DNA from: Erodium maritimum
Lineage: Eukaryota > Streptophyta > Magnoliopsida > Geraniales > Geraniaceae
Assembly: GCA_963921825.1 (NCBI GenBank)
Contig: OY997593.1
Span: forward strand, 55,102,039 to 55,166,038
DNA: 64,000 bases
Direction of reading: 5' to 3'
Below, piece by piece: positions 12,319-25,124 of this stretch. The notes beneath the pieces are model-generated. The model saw nothing but the letters and a program-made list of their open reading frames with translations. It did no database searches and had not been told where the DNA came from. Both the position numbers and the translations under genes were made by a program. Within the stretch, counting starts at the first letter, position 1. Each line of letters begins with the position of its first letter.

Positions 12319-12887
12319 TGAGACGTGGGGTGTGTTAGAGTTAGGTTTAAGATTGTTTAGGGTTAGTTTAATAGATTCCATGGGTATTTTCAACAAATTT
12401 AACACCATGTACAGTGTACATAGTTGTTTTGTTTCCATCTAAAATTTAACAGAAATAGATTAAATTGAAATAAAATAAAATTAATGGGTATATAAAAAAT
12501 AATTAAGGAGTACGTGAAAATAAGATAATAATAGGAAATGATATGTTTAAATTCCCATTTAAGAATTAAAATCAAGCTTCTGTACGGCTATACCCCACCA
12601 AAAACTTCAAGTGAAACGTTTAGCGGCAGTTTAGAATTAGACGCAAATCCTGGCTGAAATTACCGTTTAAACCAGCTCTTCTGTAATATAATCGTAAATA
12701 ACACCCCATTAAAGGTCATTTGTTCACCCTCCACAACTCACTTACTCAGTCACTAAGCTGACTGACTCACGCAACCGCTCGCGACCCTGCGCTGAATCGC
12801 GAGGACCCTCCGAATCACAAACCCACCTTCTTCTTCCAGTTATCAAGCAAACTCAAACCCACTAACGTGCCGAGAAACAAAGAGGGG
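12319..12887 (+). promoter_or_regulatory. Upstream region and 5' leader of the sucrose transporter gene
   Basis: AT-rich up to about 12560, then a CT-rich leader around 12720-12860 that leads directly to the SUT4 start codon. The in-frame codon at 12867 is GTG, not ATG, so translation most likely starts at 12888. I cannot place the transcription start. Confidence 0.4.
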
Positions 12888-15800
12888 ATGGCTGTCCCTG
12901 AAGCTCAGCGCCACCGTGCTCGGGGAAGGCCCGCTGCGCGAGCGGTGTCGGTGACCAGAGTCCCGAAGAGGAAGCTCCTCTGCGTGACCTCCGTGGCTTG
13001 CGGCATTCAGTTCGGCTGGGCTCTACAGCTCTCGCTCCTCACGCCCTATGTGCAGGAGCTCGGGATTCCTCACGCCTGGGCGAGCGTGATTTGGCTCTGC
13101 GGCCCGCTCTCCGGGCTTCTGGTGCAGCCTATCGTCGGCCACATGAGCGACCGCTGTACCAGCAACTTCGGCCGCCGGAGGCCGTTCATAGTCGGAGGAG
13201 CGGTGTCCATTGCTTTCTCCGTTCTCATTATCGGCCACTCGGCCGACATCGGGTGGCTGTTCGGCGATACGATTAACTCCAGGCCGAGGGCAGTGATAGC
13301 GTTTGTGATCGGGTTTTGGTTTCTTGATGTGGCCAATAATATGACTCAAGGACCTTGCAGAGCTCTGCTTGCTGATCTTACTGGTAATTGAGTAACTTCA
13401 TGTTGCTATTCAATTTTGATTCATTGCCAAGCGCTTTCACGGTGTAGAGTCGATTGGAACCCTAATTTGAATCCCTATTTGCTTGTTCAGTGCCACATAG
13501 GAGTCCTGAATGTTATATAAACCTTTGTAAATTTATTGTTTAACTAATTGTATATGCTTCATACCTGATCATATATCCGCATCTTTTAAAGGATAACATA
13601 ACACAGTGACTCATTAGGACATCACTATTTTCAATTCGGGATTGATATTGATTCCTCAATTTTAAATGAATTTAACTGTAAAAGTAATGCCACCCTCCTA
13701 ACTTTACAACGGGCGGCATTGTGTGCCTTGGATTGTTATATATAAAAAAGGACCCCCTCTTATGCTTTTATTTTTGTTTCTTACCAGTGAGAACATCAAT
13801 CACTTTCAGGCATCAATTAGAATAGAGAAATAATGTTTGATAATTTTATTTTTTTATATAATGTGTGATGAATAACTGAAAAATGGTTCATATGCTGTAA
13901 ATATAAACAAGTTTAAACTTGGTATTAGTAGGATCCATGAGAGTTGTTTCCAATAAAAAATAGGATCCTGACATTGTTAAGGAATTGATGTACTTGCATT
14001 TGGTATAAAAAGGTGAAGTAATTTATCTAGTTTAATAGTCATTTCTCAAAATTGGTGAAGATGAGAGTTTGGTTTTTGAATTAGCAATATGGCTGCTTTC
14101 TAAGTGGAAACACATCCTCAAAAAAAAAGTGGAAACATATACAGTCTTGAGATCTGGCATAATTTGTTTTTGTTTAAGGTATGACCAGTAAGCCTAAAAT
14201 AATTTGTACATATTTGTTTTCTGAATTCTAATTTAAAGGTTCTGAATCTTTTCAACCCATTAGTTAGTATTTTATAAGTAATTTAAGATTTTAAGGAAGA
14301 TTGTCAACCAAGATGTTCCTTTTTCTCATATGCTCTTAGGGCTTAAGCACAAGACATCTGAATGTGTTGTGCTTTCTTTTGTTTTTATGAACATTCTTAT
14401 CCCGCCTATCAAAATAATAATAACAAAAATTCTTATTTCAATCCTGGTTCTGCTATCTCATTGTTGAAATACGCAGATTGGGTGTAGTGAAAATTCAAAC
14501 TTCATCGCTTATTTAATTTCTGCCACTGTTTCTTGAAATTAAGCAACAAATGGGCGTTTATCTTCCTGTAAATTTTCTTTTACGTTAGGAAAGGATCACC
14601 GGAGGACTCGCGTGGCAAATGCTTATTTCTCACTTTTTATGGCTATTGGTAATGTTCTTGGCTTTGCCACTGGAGCATTCAGTGGCTGGTACAAGGTTTT
14701 CCCATTCACGTGTACACCTGCTTGTGACATTAACTGCGCCAATTCCAAGTCTGCTTTTCTTATTGACATTGTGTTTATCGCAATCACAACATATATGAGT
14801 GTTAAGTCAGCTCAGGAACTGCCTATAGGTTTGAGCAACAGTTCAGCTCACTCTGCTGACAAAGGGCCAGGAGAGTCGGGGCATGCTGAAGAAGCTTTCC
14901 TGTGGGAGCTATTTGGAACTTTTAGCCATCTTTCAGGACCGATATGGATAGTCCTCTTTGTTACTGCTCTGACTTGGATTGGATGGTTTCCATTTCTTCT
15001 TTTTGATACTGATTGGATGGGCCGAGAGATCTATGGTGATAAGCCGAATGAGGGGCAGAGTTATAGTGATGGAGTAAGAATGGGTGCGGTTGGTCTGATG
15101 TTAAATTCAGTTGCTCTTGGAATAACGTCAGTGCTCATGGAAATGCTCTGCAGGAAATGGGGTGCTGGTTTTATATGGGGTGTTTCAAACATTCTCATGG
15201 CACTCTGCTTCGTCGGGATGCTCATACTTGCCTTTGTGGCGAGAAATATGAACTACTTAGGTCAAAGTGCACCTCCATCCGGCATTGTGATTGCAGCGCT
15301 TACAATTTTTGCAATTCTTGGTGTTCCATTGGCGGTAAGTTTGCTACGGTCTCCTACTAGTTAGGATATAAATTCTGCTTTATGATTCTGCTCAATGGCA
15401 GTTACCAAGGCTGGAAGCCACAAAATAATACAAATGAAACTTACATGATACAGTGATTCAGCATTTTAAGTACCTAGCTTGCCTATTTATGCATGAGTCC
15501 TTAATAAGTTGATCTCACCTCAGTGTCTCAGTAGCAGAAACATGGCATACACATATTTACTTATTTATAGGGTTAATTAGGTTCGCACACAGTTGTTTTT
15601 GGCCCAGGCACTCTTAGGCTTGGGCCTGACTTTACTCTACCGGTTAGGGGTGGTTATTGAGACACCTGGTATGAGCAATGTATTTGTATTTCTTGCACTA
15701 TCTTATGTATGAAATTAATATAATGTTATTTGAATATTTACTTGCAGATTACATATAGTGTTCCATATGCCTTGATTTCCACACGCATAGAGGCTTTAGG

Positions 15801-18071
15801 ACTTGGCCAAGGTGGACTCATATTGGTTGTTTTGACAAAGGTTTTCCTTCGGAGTTGTGACTGTGGGTTTGTTGATATTGGTAGTTTGTTTTTGCAGGGT
15901 TATCAATGGGTGTTCTGAATCTGGCACTTGTCATCCCACAAGTGAGGCTTGCTCTGAGTCTATTCATCCCCTTCTCCAACACTTGCATCTTCTTTAGTGC
16001 ACTGCTGACTTGTTCTTTTCTTAGCTTCCTTTTTTCTTTCTATTAATTGATTTTGTTTGACTGTACACCATCAAAACTAATACTGCAGTAACTGATTAAG
16101 GTGTATATACAAACAGATATGGGTAGAGAGAATTGCCAATAATCAATAATGGTGAAGTTAAGATATAATTATTCTTAAAATGAAAATGTAACTGTTACGT
16201 TTATAACAATAACTATAATCATCTTGAACTCATTATAAAATTAATGAGAGTTGATACTGAAATCCTGACATTCCTATGATTACTGTGATATTAAAACTCT
16301 CTAACTGAGCTGCATTCTGTGGAATAGCCTCTTAAACTCCAAAAATGGATAGAAAGAACAACCCATACTTCATTTCTAAATATCAACAGAGAAGTTTCAT
16401 TGGTTTCCCCACTACATTATGTACAATTCAGCACCGATTGTGAGTAATGCCCTTCTGATATAATTTTTTCTGCAGTTACTGGTACTAACAAAATCTATTA
16501 TAACAGTTCAATTTAAAGTCATTCTCTTGGCGAGTTTTTAGCAACCTTGTTTGAAGCTCTTAATTGTTGTGCTCCCTGCTGGACTGTCCAGGATAGAGTA
16601 ACATGACAGCTTCTTTTTTACATCTGGTATCATGCCAAAATATAACCCTGCTATGTAACTGAATGAAGAAAAAAAACAATTAGATATCCTCCGACCATCA
16701 GAGTTTCTTTTCCATAAAGTCAACTAAAATTACCTATTTATCCACTCCTCCTTACACCAAACCACATCAATCTCCTGGAGGATTATTTTGTTGCGCCATA
16801 TACCTCCATATCATATTCTATTGTCGCAACAATCCTGAAGACATACTTGATCTTGTTCTAAATAATCAAGTTTTTTACATTGACACTAAGGTGTTATGGA
16901 TATGATTTCCTTGCTTGTGCAAAAGTTGTATTTTCCTTACTAAACTGAATTGATAATTGTTCTATGCTGTTGTAGATGCGATTTTCGTTTGCCCTGTTCA
17001 GTATAGAAAATTGGATCAGGAGCTCCTGTTATATTGTATTGATTCAAAATGAATGAAAGAAAAATGAATATTTAACAACCTAGTAGTACTAGTTTCTGGT
17101 ATCACCATTATCACATCATTTAACGAGTACATTCCCACCCCTGCCCTCCCCCCCTCCCACACACACCCTTTACTGGTTGCAGAGTTTTGTTCTCTTGTGT
17201 AAGGCATACTTGAATTATATTTATAAAGAATAAAAAATAAAAATCATCTGGGAAGTACTGACGCTTCAAATCCTTGGTTCAAAAATACCTAGTTGCATGA
17301 CTTGCTTCCCGAGCTGCTTCTTGGTCTTTGTTTATGATAGTGGCCATAAATTAAGTTGGGATAATTGTCCAAAACTACCCTAAAGTTTCGTCCACAAACG
17401 AGTTGATGCACAATGTTTTGTCCACGCTTTGTGGGTGCACTGAAATTTTGTCCACGCTTTTGTGGGTGCATTGAAGTTTTGCCCACACTTTTGTGGGTGC
17501 GTTTAAGTTTTGTCCACGCTTTGTGGGCGCATTGAAGTTTTGTCCACGCTTCTATTCAATCCGGGAAGCACTGCCCAGACCATCATTCTGAACATCCCTA
17601 TTACATCAAAACTAAAAAAGTCGTGGACAAAACTTCAGGGTAACCACACAGCGTGGACGAAACTTTGTGCATCAACTCGTTTGTGGACGAAACTTTAGGG
17701 TAGTTTTGGACAATTATCCGAATTAAGTTTCCTTGACCTAGCTGTGCTATGTCTTTTCGTGCTCGTGCTTTCTTAAAACTAATTACACTAGGTGATCTAT
17801 AGTTGTAATAGCATGATTATGCATGCAGGGAAGGCACATCGGAAACACCTTGTTACATCTTCCATCGATTTTTCTTATGATCAAGACATTCAGTTCTTGA
17901 TATTAATGGCAGGTGATAGTATCTGTGGGAAGTGGACCATGGGATCAGCTATTTGGTGGGGGAAACTCGCCATCCTTGGCTGTGGCACCATCTTCAGCAT
18001 TTGCTAGTGGACTTCTAGCCATCTTGGCCATTCCTCGATCTACTGTTCAGAAGCCAAGGGTTCTCATTTGA
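12888..18071 (+). CDS. SUT4: Sucrose transport protein, SUT4/SUC4 type
   Basis: Proton-coupled sucrose carrier of the glycoside-pentoside-hexuronide/SUC family. SUT4-clade members act mainly at the vacuole membrane and export sucrose to the cytosol. Exons: 12888-13383, 14589-15334, 15748-15811, 15898-15941 and 17913-18071, all with GT-AG introns and consistent phase, giving 502 residues, the usual length. Residues 39-60 hold the family signature [16 protein letters not shown], and His62 sits in G-I-P-H-A-W. The R-R-R-P-F cytoplasmic-loop motif is at 96-100, and [15 protein letters not shown] lies in the middle of exon 2. Twelve membrane helices are expected from the family. The start at 12888 is the first ATG; the frame is open a little further upstream. 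Exon 1 is GC-rich. The last intron (1971 bp) holds a MITE. Confidence 0.95.
17349..17729. mobile_element. MULE-type MITE in SUT4 intron 4
   Basis: A 363-bp element (17358-17720) is flanked by the exact 9-bp duplication AATTAAGTT (17349-17357 and 17721-17729), the size made by Mutator-like transposases. Its ends are inverted repeats of about 60 bp starting GGATAATTGTCCAAAACTA and ending with the complement. Between them lie four or five copies of a roughly 30-bp unit (TTTTGTCCACGCTTTGTGGG then TGCATTGAAG). There is no transposase, so it is non-autonomous. A near-identical copy is at 27623-27984. Confidence 0.9.
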
Positions 18072-20867
18072 GGTATTGTTGTGTCCATTTTTTACACTGC
18101 TGTATCAACACTAAAAGTAAATGTTACAGTTAGTAAGATTTGTAAATATTTGTTTATTTTACTTCTGTTTATAAATAAATTTATCTGAGCCCCCCAGTCA
18201 AGTTTTCTTTTTGGTTGTGGTGTTCAAGTAACTAGAAGTTCTGGTGAGTTTATATAGGTCATGAGAATTATAATTCGTTGGTTTTGAATCTGAGCTATTT
18301 ATCAAATTGCTAAATTGATTGCTTATTACAAAGATTGCTTACATGAAGTGTGTTTTTATTCATGCTGAAAACATGATTTATAATAGTGAAAAGGTCAGGA
18401 CTAACCCCTAGGTGCTTGCATTTTTGATAAAAAAAAAAGTGGACACGATATTATGAATGATGAAAATCAAGCTTGTTGATAGAAATGATGCTAACTCAAA
18501 CACAGTGATAAAGATTTCACCTGTAGCTAAATGCTGCTCGGGTATCTATTGGCAGTGCAGAATTTCACTCAACCTTTTTGGAAATGTTGCTTTATGGGTG
18601 ATCACTACCCAAAAGCAGGTGAAGCCTGTGAAATTTATTCCACAATCACACTCAAGAAGAGTACTTACCAACAAAGATGAGTTGGTTATGGGTTGTGATC
18701 AGGATTTATTCTTCATGATAAAAGACAATGAAGGCACTTTCTGATTACCCATTGGTGCTTCAACATGATGCACTGGAATCTCATGCATTCTGTTCATGAA
18801 TATGGTACATGAATGCGATGAATTGTGCTTAGTGGCCTACAGTTGCTACATCAATTATGCCGATGGAGACCTATCTATTATGCTCTGTCCGTATTTTCTT
18901 TTCTTCTGAATTTGATTGATTTTTCTGGAAGGTTCCCTTCTGATTGTTCTCTCTCCCTCTCTTTTATTGTCTGCATGCTAACCTTGGAATAAATTCTTCT
19001 CTGCCCATTGCACTTATGGGTATCTAGAGATGTCTGTTTTGCCTTGAATGCCCCCTCGTGCAAATACTTGCTACTAAGGCCTGAAAGGCATTTAGAAAAA
19101 GTGCTGTCTCATTGGTACGTTTTGTTTGAACTATTTCTGATACAGTTTTAAATGAAGGCTATGTATAGTATCTGTTGCCAGACTAGCTTAATTAAATCAT
19201 TGAAATTGCTTGTTTAAAATGTTTCAAAGTGTGATTCCATGTATAGAGCTTTCCTACTCGCTTTTGTCAGCTCACTATTTGTTTCCACTTGAGCTACACT
19301 TGATATTTTTGATGAGAAACAGCAAGGGCAAAAGGTGGGTTGCAATAGAATCGGTGAATTTATTCCATGCTAGCTAGATACAAGTATATGATGTTTTTGT
19401 TAGTGTAAACATCATGCATGTGCGGTCACTTTTGCAAATCCTCAATAGCATTCTAGTGTGATTCCTTCTGGCTTGAAATTCTTTGCCAACTTCACTTTCG
19501 ATAACAACTTGATAAAGATCTGATATTTTGATTGAGAATTACAAGTCCATGGCATCACCATAACATACTGGTTGATACCTTCATTTGAGTTATGCCTTGT
19601 GCAGAAAGAAGAGAGCAGAGCAGCCCCACACTTCTATATTCAGAGCAAGGTAAAAAATAATATTGATTCGAAATTTGACATTTAATACTGTTTATGATGA
19701 GCAGGACAGTAACAGAGAGGTAGTAATGTGATATTAAATTGTTCAACACAGTCTCCTACTAGCTTTTTGTCCCGATCCTCTTGACATTGCTCTCAGTTTA
19801 CAGCTACTTTTTGAGTTGGGATTACACATGGGATCTGACATTTTGTAGAGGGATGGATCTCAGGGAAGTTATTTCTTATTTCTCATTCGGGGAAGCAAGA
19901 AATTGCTGATCCTTGAGGTTGTTCTGACTGTTAGAAAGGAAATGAGAAAAAATAAAGGATATTAGACATTAAGAGCTTTCTTCTGGCTTTTGGTCCCTGT
20001 GTAAATGGCTTATGCTGGTATGTCCAGTACTAGAGTCAACCCATCTTCCACAATAATACGTATTAGGTTAGTTTAATTATATAAATTTTAAGATATTAAA
20101 ACTATTTTAACGTTTTAAGATATGAGTTACATGTGTGTTTTCCAATCTCAGCAACCATTTAGGACTCAAACCTTTGAAGTGTGGCAAATCAGTCATATTT
20201 TAGGTGATCTTTTTTCTTCACCATATTTGGTCTAATATATAGTTCTTTTGGTTTAATCATTGTTCAGAGTCGTGTATGTATCTTTTTCGGGTTTGATCCG
20301 TCTTGGAGCGATGGCCACTTGATGGGTGCAGTGTGGGGTTGGTGGAATGGGTAGAGCAGAAACAGAGGCAAGGGCAAAGAGGTCTTTTGACGAAGGAGAT
20401 ATATTGAGTCTGATGATATGTGTGTGAGAAGAGGGATACAAATTAAACGGTTGGAGTAGGAGCACGTAAGTAATTGTCTCCCAGTGTGTGTGTGTGTTTC
20501 CCATCATCCATCTGCCCCTTCTTCTCACACACACAGCCATGTTCTGTCGTCTCCATTACGCACAGACCAATCCAGTCCAGTGGTCCCATACATCTACCTC
20601 CTCACACCCATGAAACATAATTAAAACCCTCTATTTAAGAAAACAACAGGCTCATCATTTAGATTTGACACTTTTAAGCACTCGATAGGCCATTTCTCTC
20701 ACTCCGATATCCCTCCCTCTATGCCATTAACTATTATGTTCATTCAAAACAGGCTTCTTCTTGATGCCCAATATGTTTTTCACCTGCATACCTCACTTGT
20801 TTTGGTCTCCATCCACTCAGACCAGTGTTTTGAATCTCTAACCCTCTCTCCAACCTTGTATTTATAG
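18072..20867. other. Intergenic; SUT4 3' region
   Basis: The first few hundred bases probably hold the SUT4 3' untranslated region. The rest is AT-rich and lacks any frame I could recognise. A short (TG)n tract lies near 20485. Confidence 0.45.
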
Positions 20868-21468
20868 CCATCTCGTGCTCTGCCTTCGTCTCTACAACGG
20901 TAGAAACACGTGGCTTAATACACATTGTATATCTATATATTTAATGCTCGAGATTCCCTTCGACGCTATTGTAACAGATATATTCGAAAGCAACACTCAA
21001 AAATGGAGACAAACTCATCATAAAAAGACGAAAATAGGACCCGAGTCTCGAGATGAGAGGAAAAGTGATGAGAGAGTGTCCCGATCCAGGTTTCTGTGTT
21101 CGAGAGAGAAATGAGAGTCGAGCGAGAGACGAGTCTGAGAAACAAACAGAGAGCCATCTCGTGCTACCCTTCGTCTCCACAACGATAACAAGATGTGGCT
21201 TAAGAGACTTCATAAATCTCTGCATTTAATGCTCAATATTTTCTTCGACACTACTATAGCATATATATTTGAAACCAAGACTCTAAAATGGAGACAAAGT
21301 CATCAAAAAAGGACGAAAAGGGAGACGAAAAAATGACCCGAGCCTCGAGATGAGAGGAAAAGTGATGAGAGAGAGTGTCTCGATCCAGGGTTTCTGTTTC
21401 TGTGTTTGAGAGAGAAATAAGAGTCAAGTGAGAGATGAGTCTGAAAGACAGACAAGTAAGAGAGACAT
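20868..21468. repeat. Tandem duplication, about 286-bp unit
   Basis: Unit 1 (20868-21153) and unit 2 (21154 to about 21468) both begin CCATCTCGTGCT. In order they share CTTCGTCTC-ACAACG, CATTTAATGCTC, AAAATGGAGACAAA, CTCGAGATGAGAGGAAAAG and the closing GAGTCTGA-A-ACA. They differ by point changes and a short insertion in unit 2, so the duplication is not recent. No coding potential is evident. Confidence 0.8.
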
Positions 21469-23100
21469 AGTCGATAAGGTAAGCGTGGTGGTGGCTTCAC
21501 CATGTAGGCGCGCCACAACCCTTTTAATATGTGAGATGGACGACAGATATTAACCTAGGAAGGTGAATCTAAGGCATCAATCTGCCGAGACCAACCACCG
21601 GCTGGATCCTGACTACGTTGGTGATCCTCGTACTGTCCAAGTTGGCTCATGCCATATGTGTGCTACAGTTCCGGACGGGTGGGTTTATTCTCGTTCGACT
21701 GATGAAGAACTAACAACCAACTGCCAGGCAAGCGGTTCGACACTCCTACTGACAATTTTGCCAAAATTTTCGATTTTGAATACACTAGTGTTGATTAGAT
21801 TTATCGGTTTCAGGATTTTTGGCCCCCACTATACGTTTCACATTTTTGGTCTCTCATTCAAGACCAAAAAAACTCTTGATGACTTATCTCATCTAACAAA
21901 TTAACCATGCTGTGCACAGTAAAGGTCAACCACTAATTGATTTTGTTTTGATTATTGTGCTCGGAATCTTCAATTCATTCTCCAGCCCCAATGGATTACA
22001 AACGTCCACTTTCCAGAAAAAAGTCCATTACCACACCCTTAAGCATTTCTTTTTCTAATTTTTCATTAAACCCTATTCCTGCCCCCACTTAATTGGATTC
22101 GAGTTCACACATCTCTAGCATAAATAAAACATGGCGCTTGAACAATTGGGGGTGTCCCCTGGAAGACCACCATATCACCATCTCGACTGAAGTTGAATTA
22201 TTAGGCTTTACAGCAACAAAGTGCAGTGCCTGTTCTTGTTGGGATTCTGGTTGTGGTTGAGCTTCCTTGGTCGGTAAAAAACTACCTTTTGTTTGAGAAA
22301 AAGAAGCAAAAAAAACCCCATACTTTGTCTCCAGCCCAAACAAGTAAAAACTAAAAGGAAAAGATATAATGGGACCTGAAACAGATGAATTTTTGGCACC
22401 TCATATTGGGCAACTAGTGTGGAGCAAAGGCCTTTGGGTTTTCATCACATGGGTTTGTGCTTCACAACATGTATGGTTTGCTTTGCCTATCAAACTGCAG
22501 ACATATATGTCCATTTCCACCACCAAGTTTCTATATTACTATAACAAAAGATAAAATATAAAAATGCTTATATATCCCTCTTGTCATTTCAGCTAATGTT
22601 TAGGTAGTGTTAATGACTTCTTCATTCATCTATCCAAGATGCACTTTGCTTTTATCTTCTTTTTGTTTACCTGAATTAAAAAAGCGCAACAATAATATAT
22701 TGTTAATTATAAAGATTATCTTTTTCTATGACAAACTTCACCAGCTGAAAAGTAAAACCCACCATGATTAGAACTAGAAGGGGACAAGAACTCGTTAGGG
22801 CGGTTAATCTTAGATTAAAATTTAAGCTGCTAATTGCTCTTCATCATCATTAAACAATTAATTAGATAAGGTTAAGATTTGGATTGACGATACAATATTT
22901 ATCATTAGCCATAACTAATTGTCAACCACCTCCTCTTCCTCATCGGTGTGAACCATAGACATTAGTCTCTACTATACCCACCCATAAGTAGCGTTTTCTT
23001 TTTACAAGAAGATTAAAAAGATTTTTTCTAAAAAAATAATGAGTAGGGCCCCCATTTGTTACACTTTGAACACTTTAATTTCCTTGTCAAGTACTCTCTC
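21469..23100. other. Intergenic, no gene recognised
   Basis: 21560-21760 is GC-richer and open for about 110 codons on the plus strand, but the translation matches no family I know. The rest is AT-rich and non-coding. Confidence 0.4.
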
Positions 23101-23322
23101 GATATGTAGTGACACGTGGGGAACAAAGGGTAGGGTCGAAGGCCTCCATGTGTATATATACACACACAAGGCATGGCTTAAGCCCAACATAAGAAGCTAT
23201 AAGCAGACCAGAGCCTGAAACCCAACAAGGCTTGCATAGCTTGAGCAGGAAAGGAAAGAACATTGCAGAGAAAGAGACCATACCTGTGTTTGCCTATTCT
23301 CATCATCATCATCATCATCACT
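23101..23322 (+). promoter_or_regulatory. Promoter and 5' leader of the MATE gene
   Basis: An ACGTG-core G-box-like element (GACACGTGGG) lies at 23111-23120 and a TATATATA box at 23153-23160, about 165 bases before the ATG. A (CAT)n tract at about 23299-23319 ends just before the start codon. Use of these sites is inferred only. Confidence 0.55.
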
Positions 23323-25124
23323 ATGTGTAACCCAAAGCCATCTTCTCCACCGACCTCATTTCTCTCTCCTCCCAACAAAACCCATTTCTTCAATCCCAAC
23401 AACAATAAGGCCTCGCTTGATCACGATGATGGTGACTATCAAGATGATCTGCAGAGATGGCCAACCCCTTCTGAGGTAATAACACAAATTAATGAACAAG
23501 AAGTAGTCAAGATGTGTTCTTTTTTTCTTTTACCGGAGTCTGTTTTGATGCTTTGTTCGGCGTTCAGGCATTTGAAGAAATCAAGGCGATCGGGAGGATC
23601 TCCGGTCCGACGGCCATGACTGGTCTGCTCTTGTACTCGAGAGCCATGATCTCCATGCTGTTCTTGGGGTACCTCGGGGAGCTAGAGCTCGCCGGAGGCT
23701 CCCTCTCCATTGGGTTCGCTAACATCACCGGCTACTCCGTGATCTCCGGGCTGGCCATGGGGATGGAGCCCATTTGCGGACAGGCCTACGGCGCCAAGCA
23801 GATGAAGCTTCTCGGGCTTACTCTGCAGAGGACCGTCCTCCTCCTCCTCTGCACCTCCGTTCCCATCACCTTCTTGTGGCTCAACATGAGCTCCATCCTC
23901 CTCTGGTGCGGCCAGGACGCCATGATATCGTCCGTGGCGCACACCTTCACTCTCTTCTCCATCCCGGACCTCTTCTTCCTCTCCCTCCTCCACCCGCTCC
24001 GCATCTACTTGAGGACGCAAGGGATCACAATGCCGTTGACTTACTGCTCCGCCGTCTCCGTCCTCTTGCACGTGCCGCTCAACTTCCTCCTCGTGGTACA
24101 CTTGAAGATGGGTATAGCCGGAGTGGCCATCGCCATGGTTTGGACCAATCTCAACCTCTTCATCTTGTTGTCTTCTTTTGTATACTTCTCGCGGGTCTAC
24201 GAGGGGTCGTGGGTTGCTCCGAGCATGGACTGCCTCCGGGGGTGGTCCTCCCTGCTGGCCCTCGCCGTGCCCACGTGCGCCTCCGTGTGCCTCGAGTGGT
24301 GGTGGTACGAGTTCATGATAATGCTGTGCGGACTGCTCGCCAACCCGAAAGCAACCATTGCTTCCATGGGGATCCTCATCCAGACCACCTCTCTCGTCTA
24401 CGTGTTCCCCTCCGCTCTCAGCCTGGGAGTGTCCACCAGAGTCGGCAACGAGCTGGGCGCCAACCGCCCCGCCAAGGCTCGCATTTGCATGATTGTCTCG
24501 CTCCTCTGCGCGGCGGGGCTGGGGCTGGCGGCGACGCTGTTCACGACCCTGATGAGGCACCGGTGGGGGAGACTCTTCACCAGCGACGCCGAGATACTGG
24601 AGCTGACGGCGGTGGCATTGCCGATAGTAGGGCTGTGCGAGCTGGGGAACTGCCCGCAGACGACGGGGTGCGGAGTGCTGAGGGGGAGCGCGAGGCCCAC
24701 CGTGGGGGCGAACATCAACCTGGGGTCGTTTTACCTGGTGGGGATGCCGGTGGCCATCTTGATGGGCTTCGTGGCCAAAATGGGCTTCGCCGGGCTCTGG
24801 CTGGGGCTGCTGGCGGCGCAGGCGTCCTGTGCCCTGCTCATGCTCTGCGTGCTCTGCAAGACGGACTGGAACCTTCAAGTGGAGAGGGCGAGAGAGCTCA
24901 CCAAGACGCACACACCGTCACCCCCAATGTTACTGCCAGTTGATTATAAGACAAGTGCCACCAATAAAGAAGCTAAAAGTGTGATCAGCAAAGCTAATCT
25001 TGAAGAGATATTGTGCATTAATGATGATCGTGAGGGGTTGGTCATACATGAGAGTGAGACAGACCCACTACTCGTATCACCACCACCAACAGATACTACC
25101 ACTGCTACTGTGCATATTTATTAA
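23323..25124 (+). CDS. DTX48: MATE efflux transporter, DETOXIFICATION 48 type
   Basis: Multidrug and toxin extrusion carrier of the plant DTX48-51 clade. Members sit in late endosome, Golgi or plasma membrane and affect organ initiation, iron balance and senescence. Exons 23323-23475 and 23568-25124 are joined across a 92-bp GT-AG intron, giving 569 residues. The N-terminal 51 residues (M-C-N-P-K-P-S-S start, R-W-P-T-P-S-E end) are hydrophilic, as in Arabidopsis DTX48. The rest carries the two MATE repeats: S-R-A-M-I-S-M-L-F-L-G-Y-L-G-E-L-E near residues 68-84, then P-I-C-G-Q-A-Y-G-A-K-Q, then C-L-E-W-W-W-Y-E-F, then G-N-C-P-Q-T-T-G-C-G-V-L-R-G. About twelve membrane helices are expected. Exon 2 is GC-rich with few A/T third positions, which also creates a long antisense open frame. 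DTX48 against its close paralogue DTX49 is judged by eye. Confidence 0.92.

Noticed and set aside
12867-12887. Upstream start for SUT4
   Set aside because: The codon is GTG; the first ATG at 12888 gives the usual family length.
23682-24911. 409-codon open frame antisense to DTX48
   Set aside because: It is the complement of the GC-rich MATE exon; the translation is rich in H, R, E and G with no domain, and the sense strand is a clear MATE protein.
23774-24943. 389-codon open frame in another plus frame of DTX48
   Set aside because: Shadow of the GC-rich coding exon, without any family resemblance.
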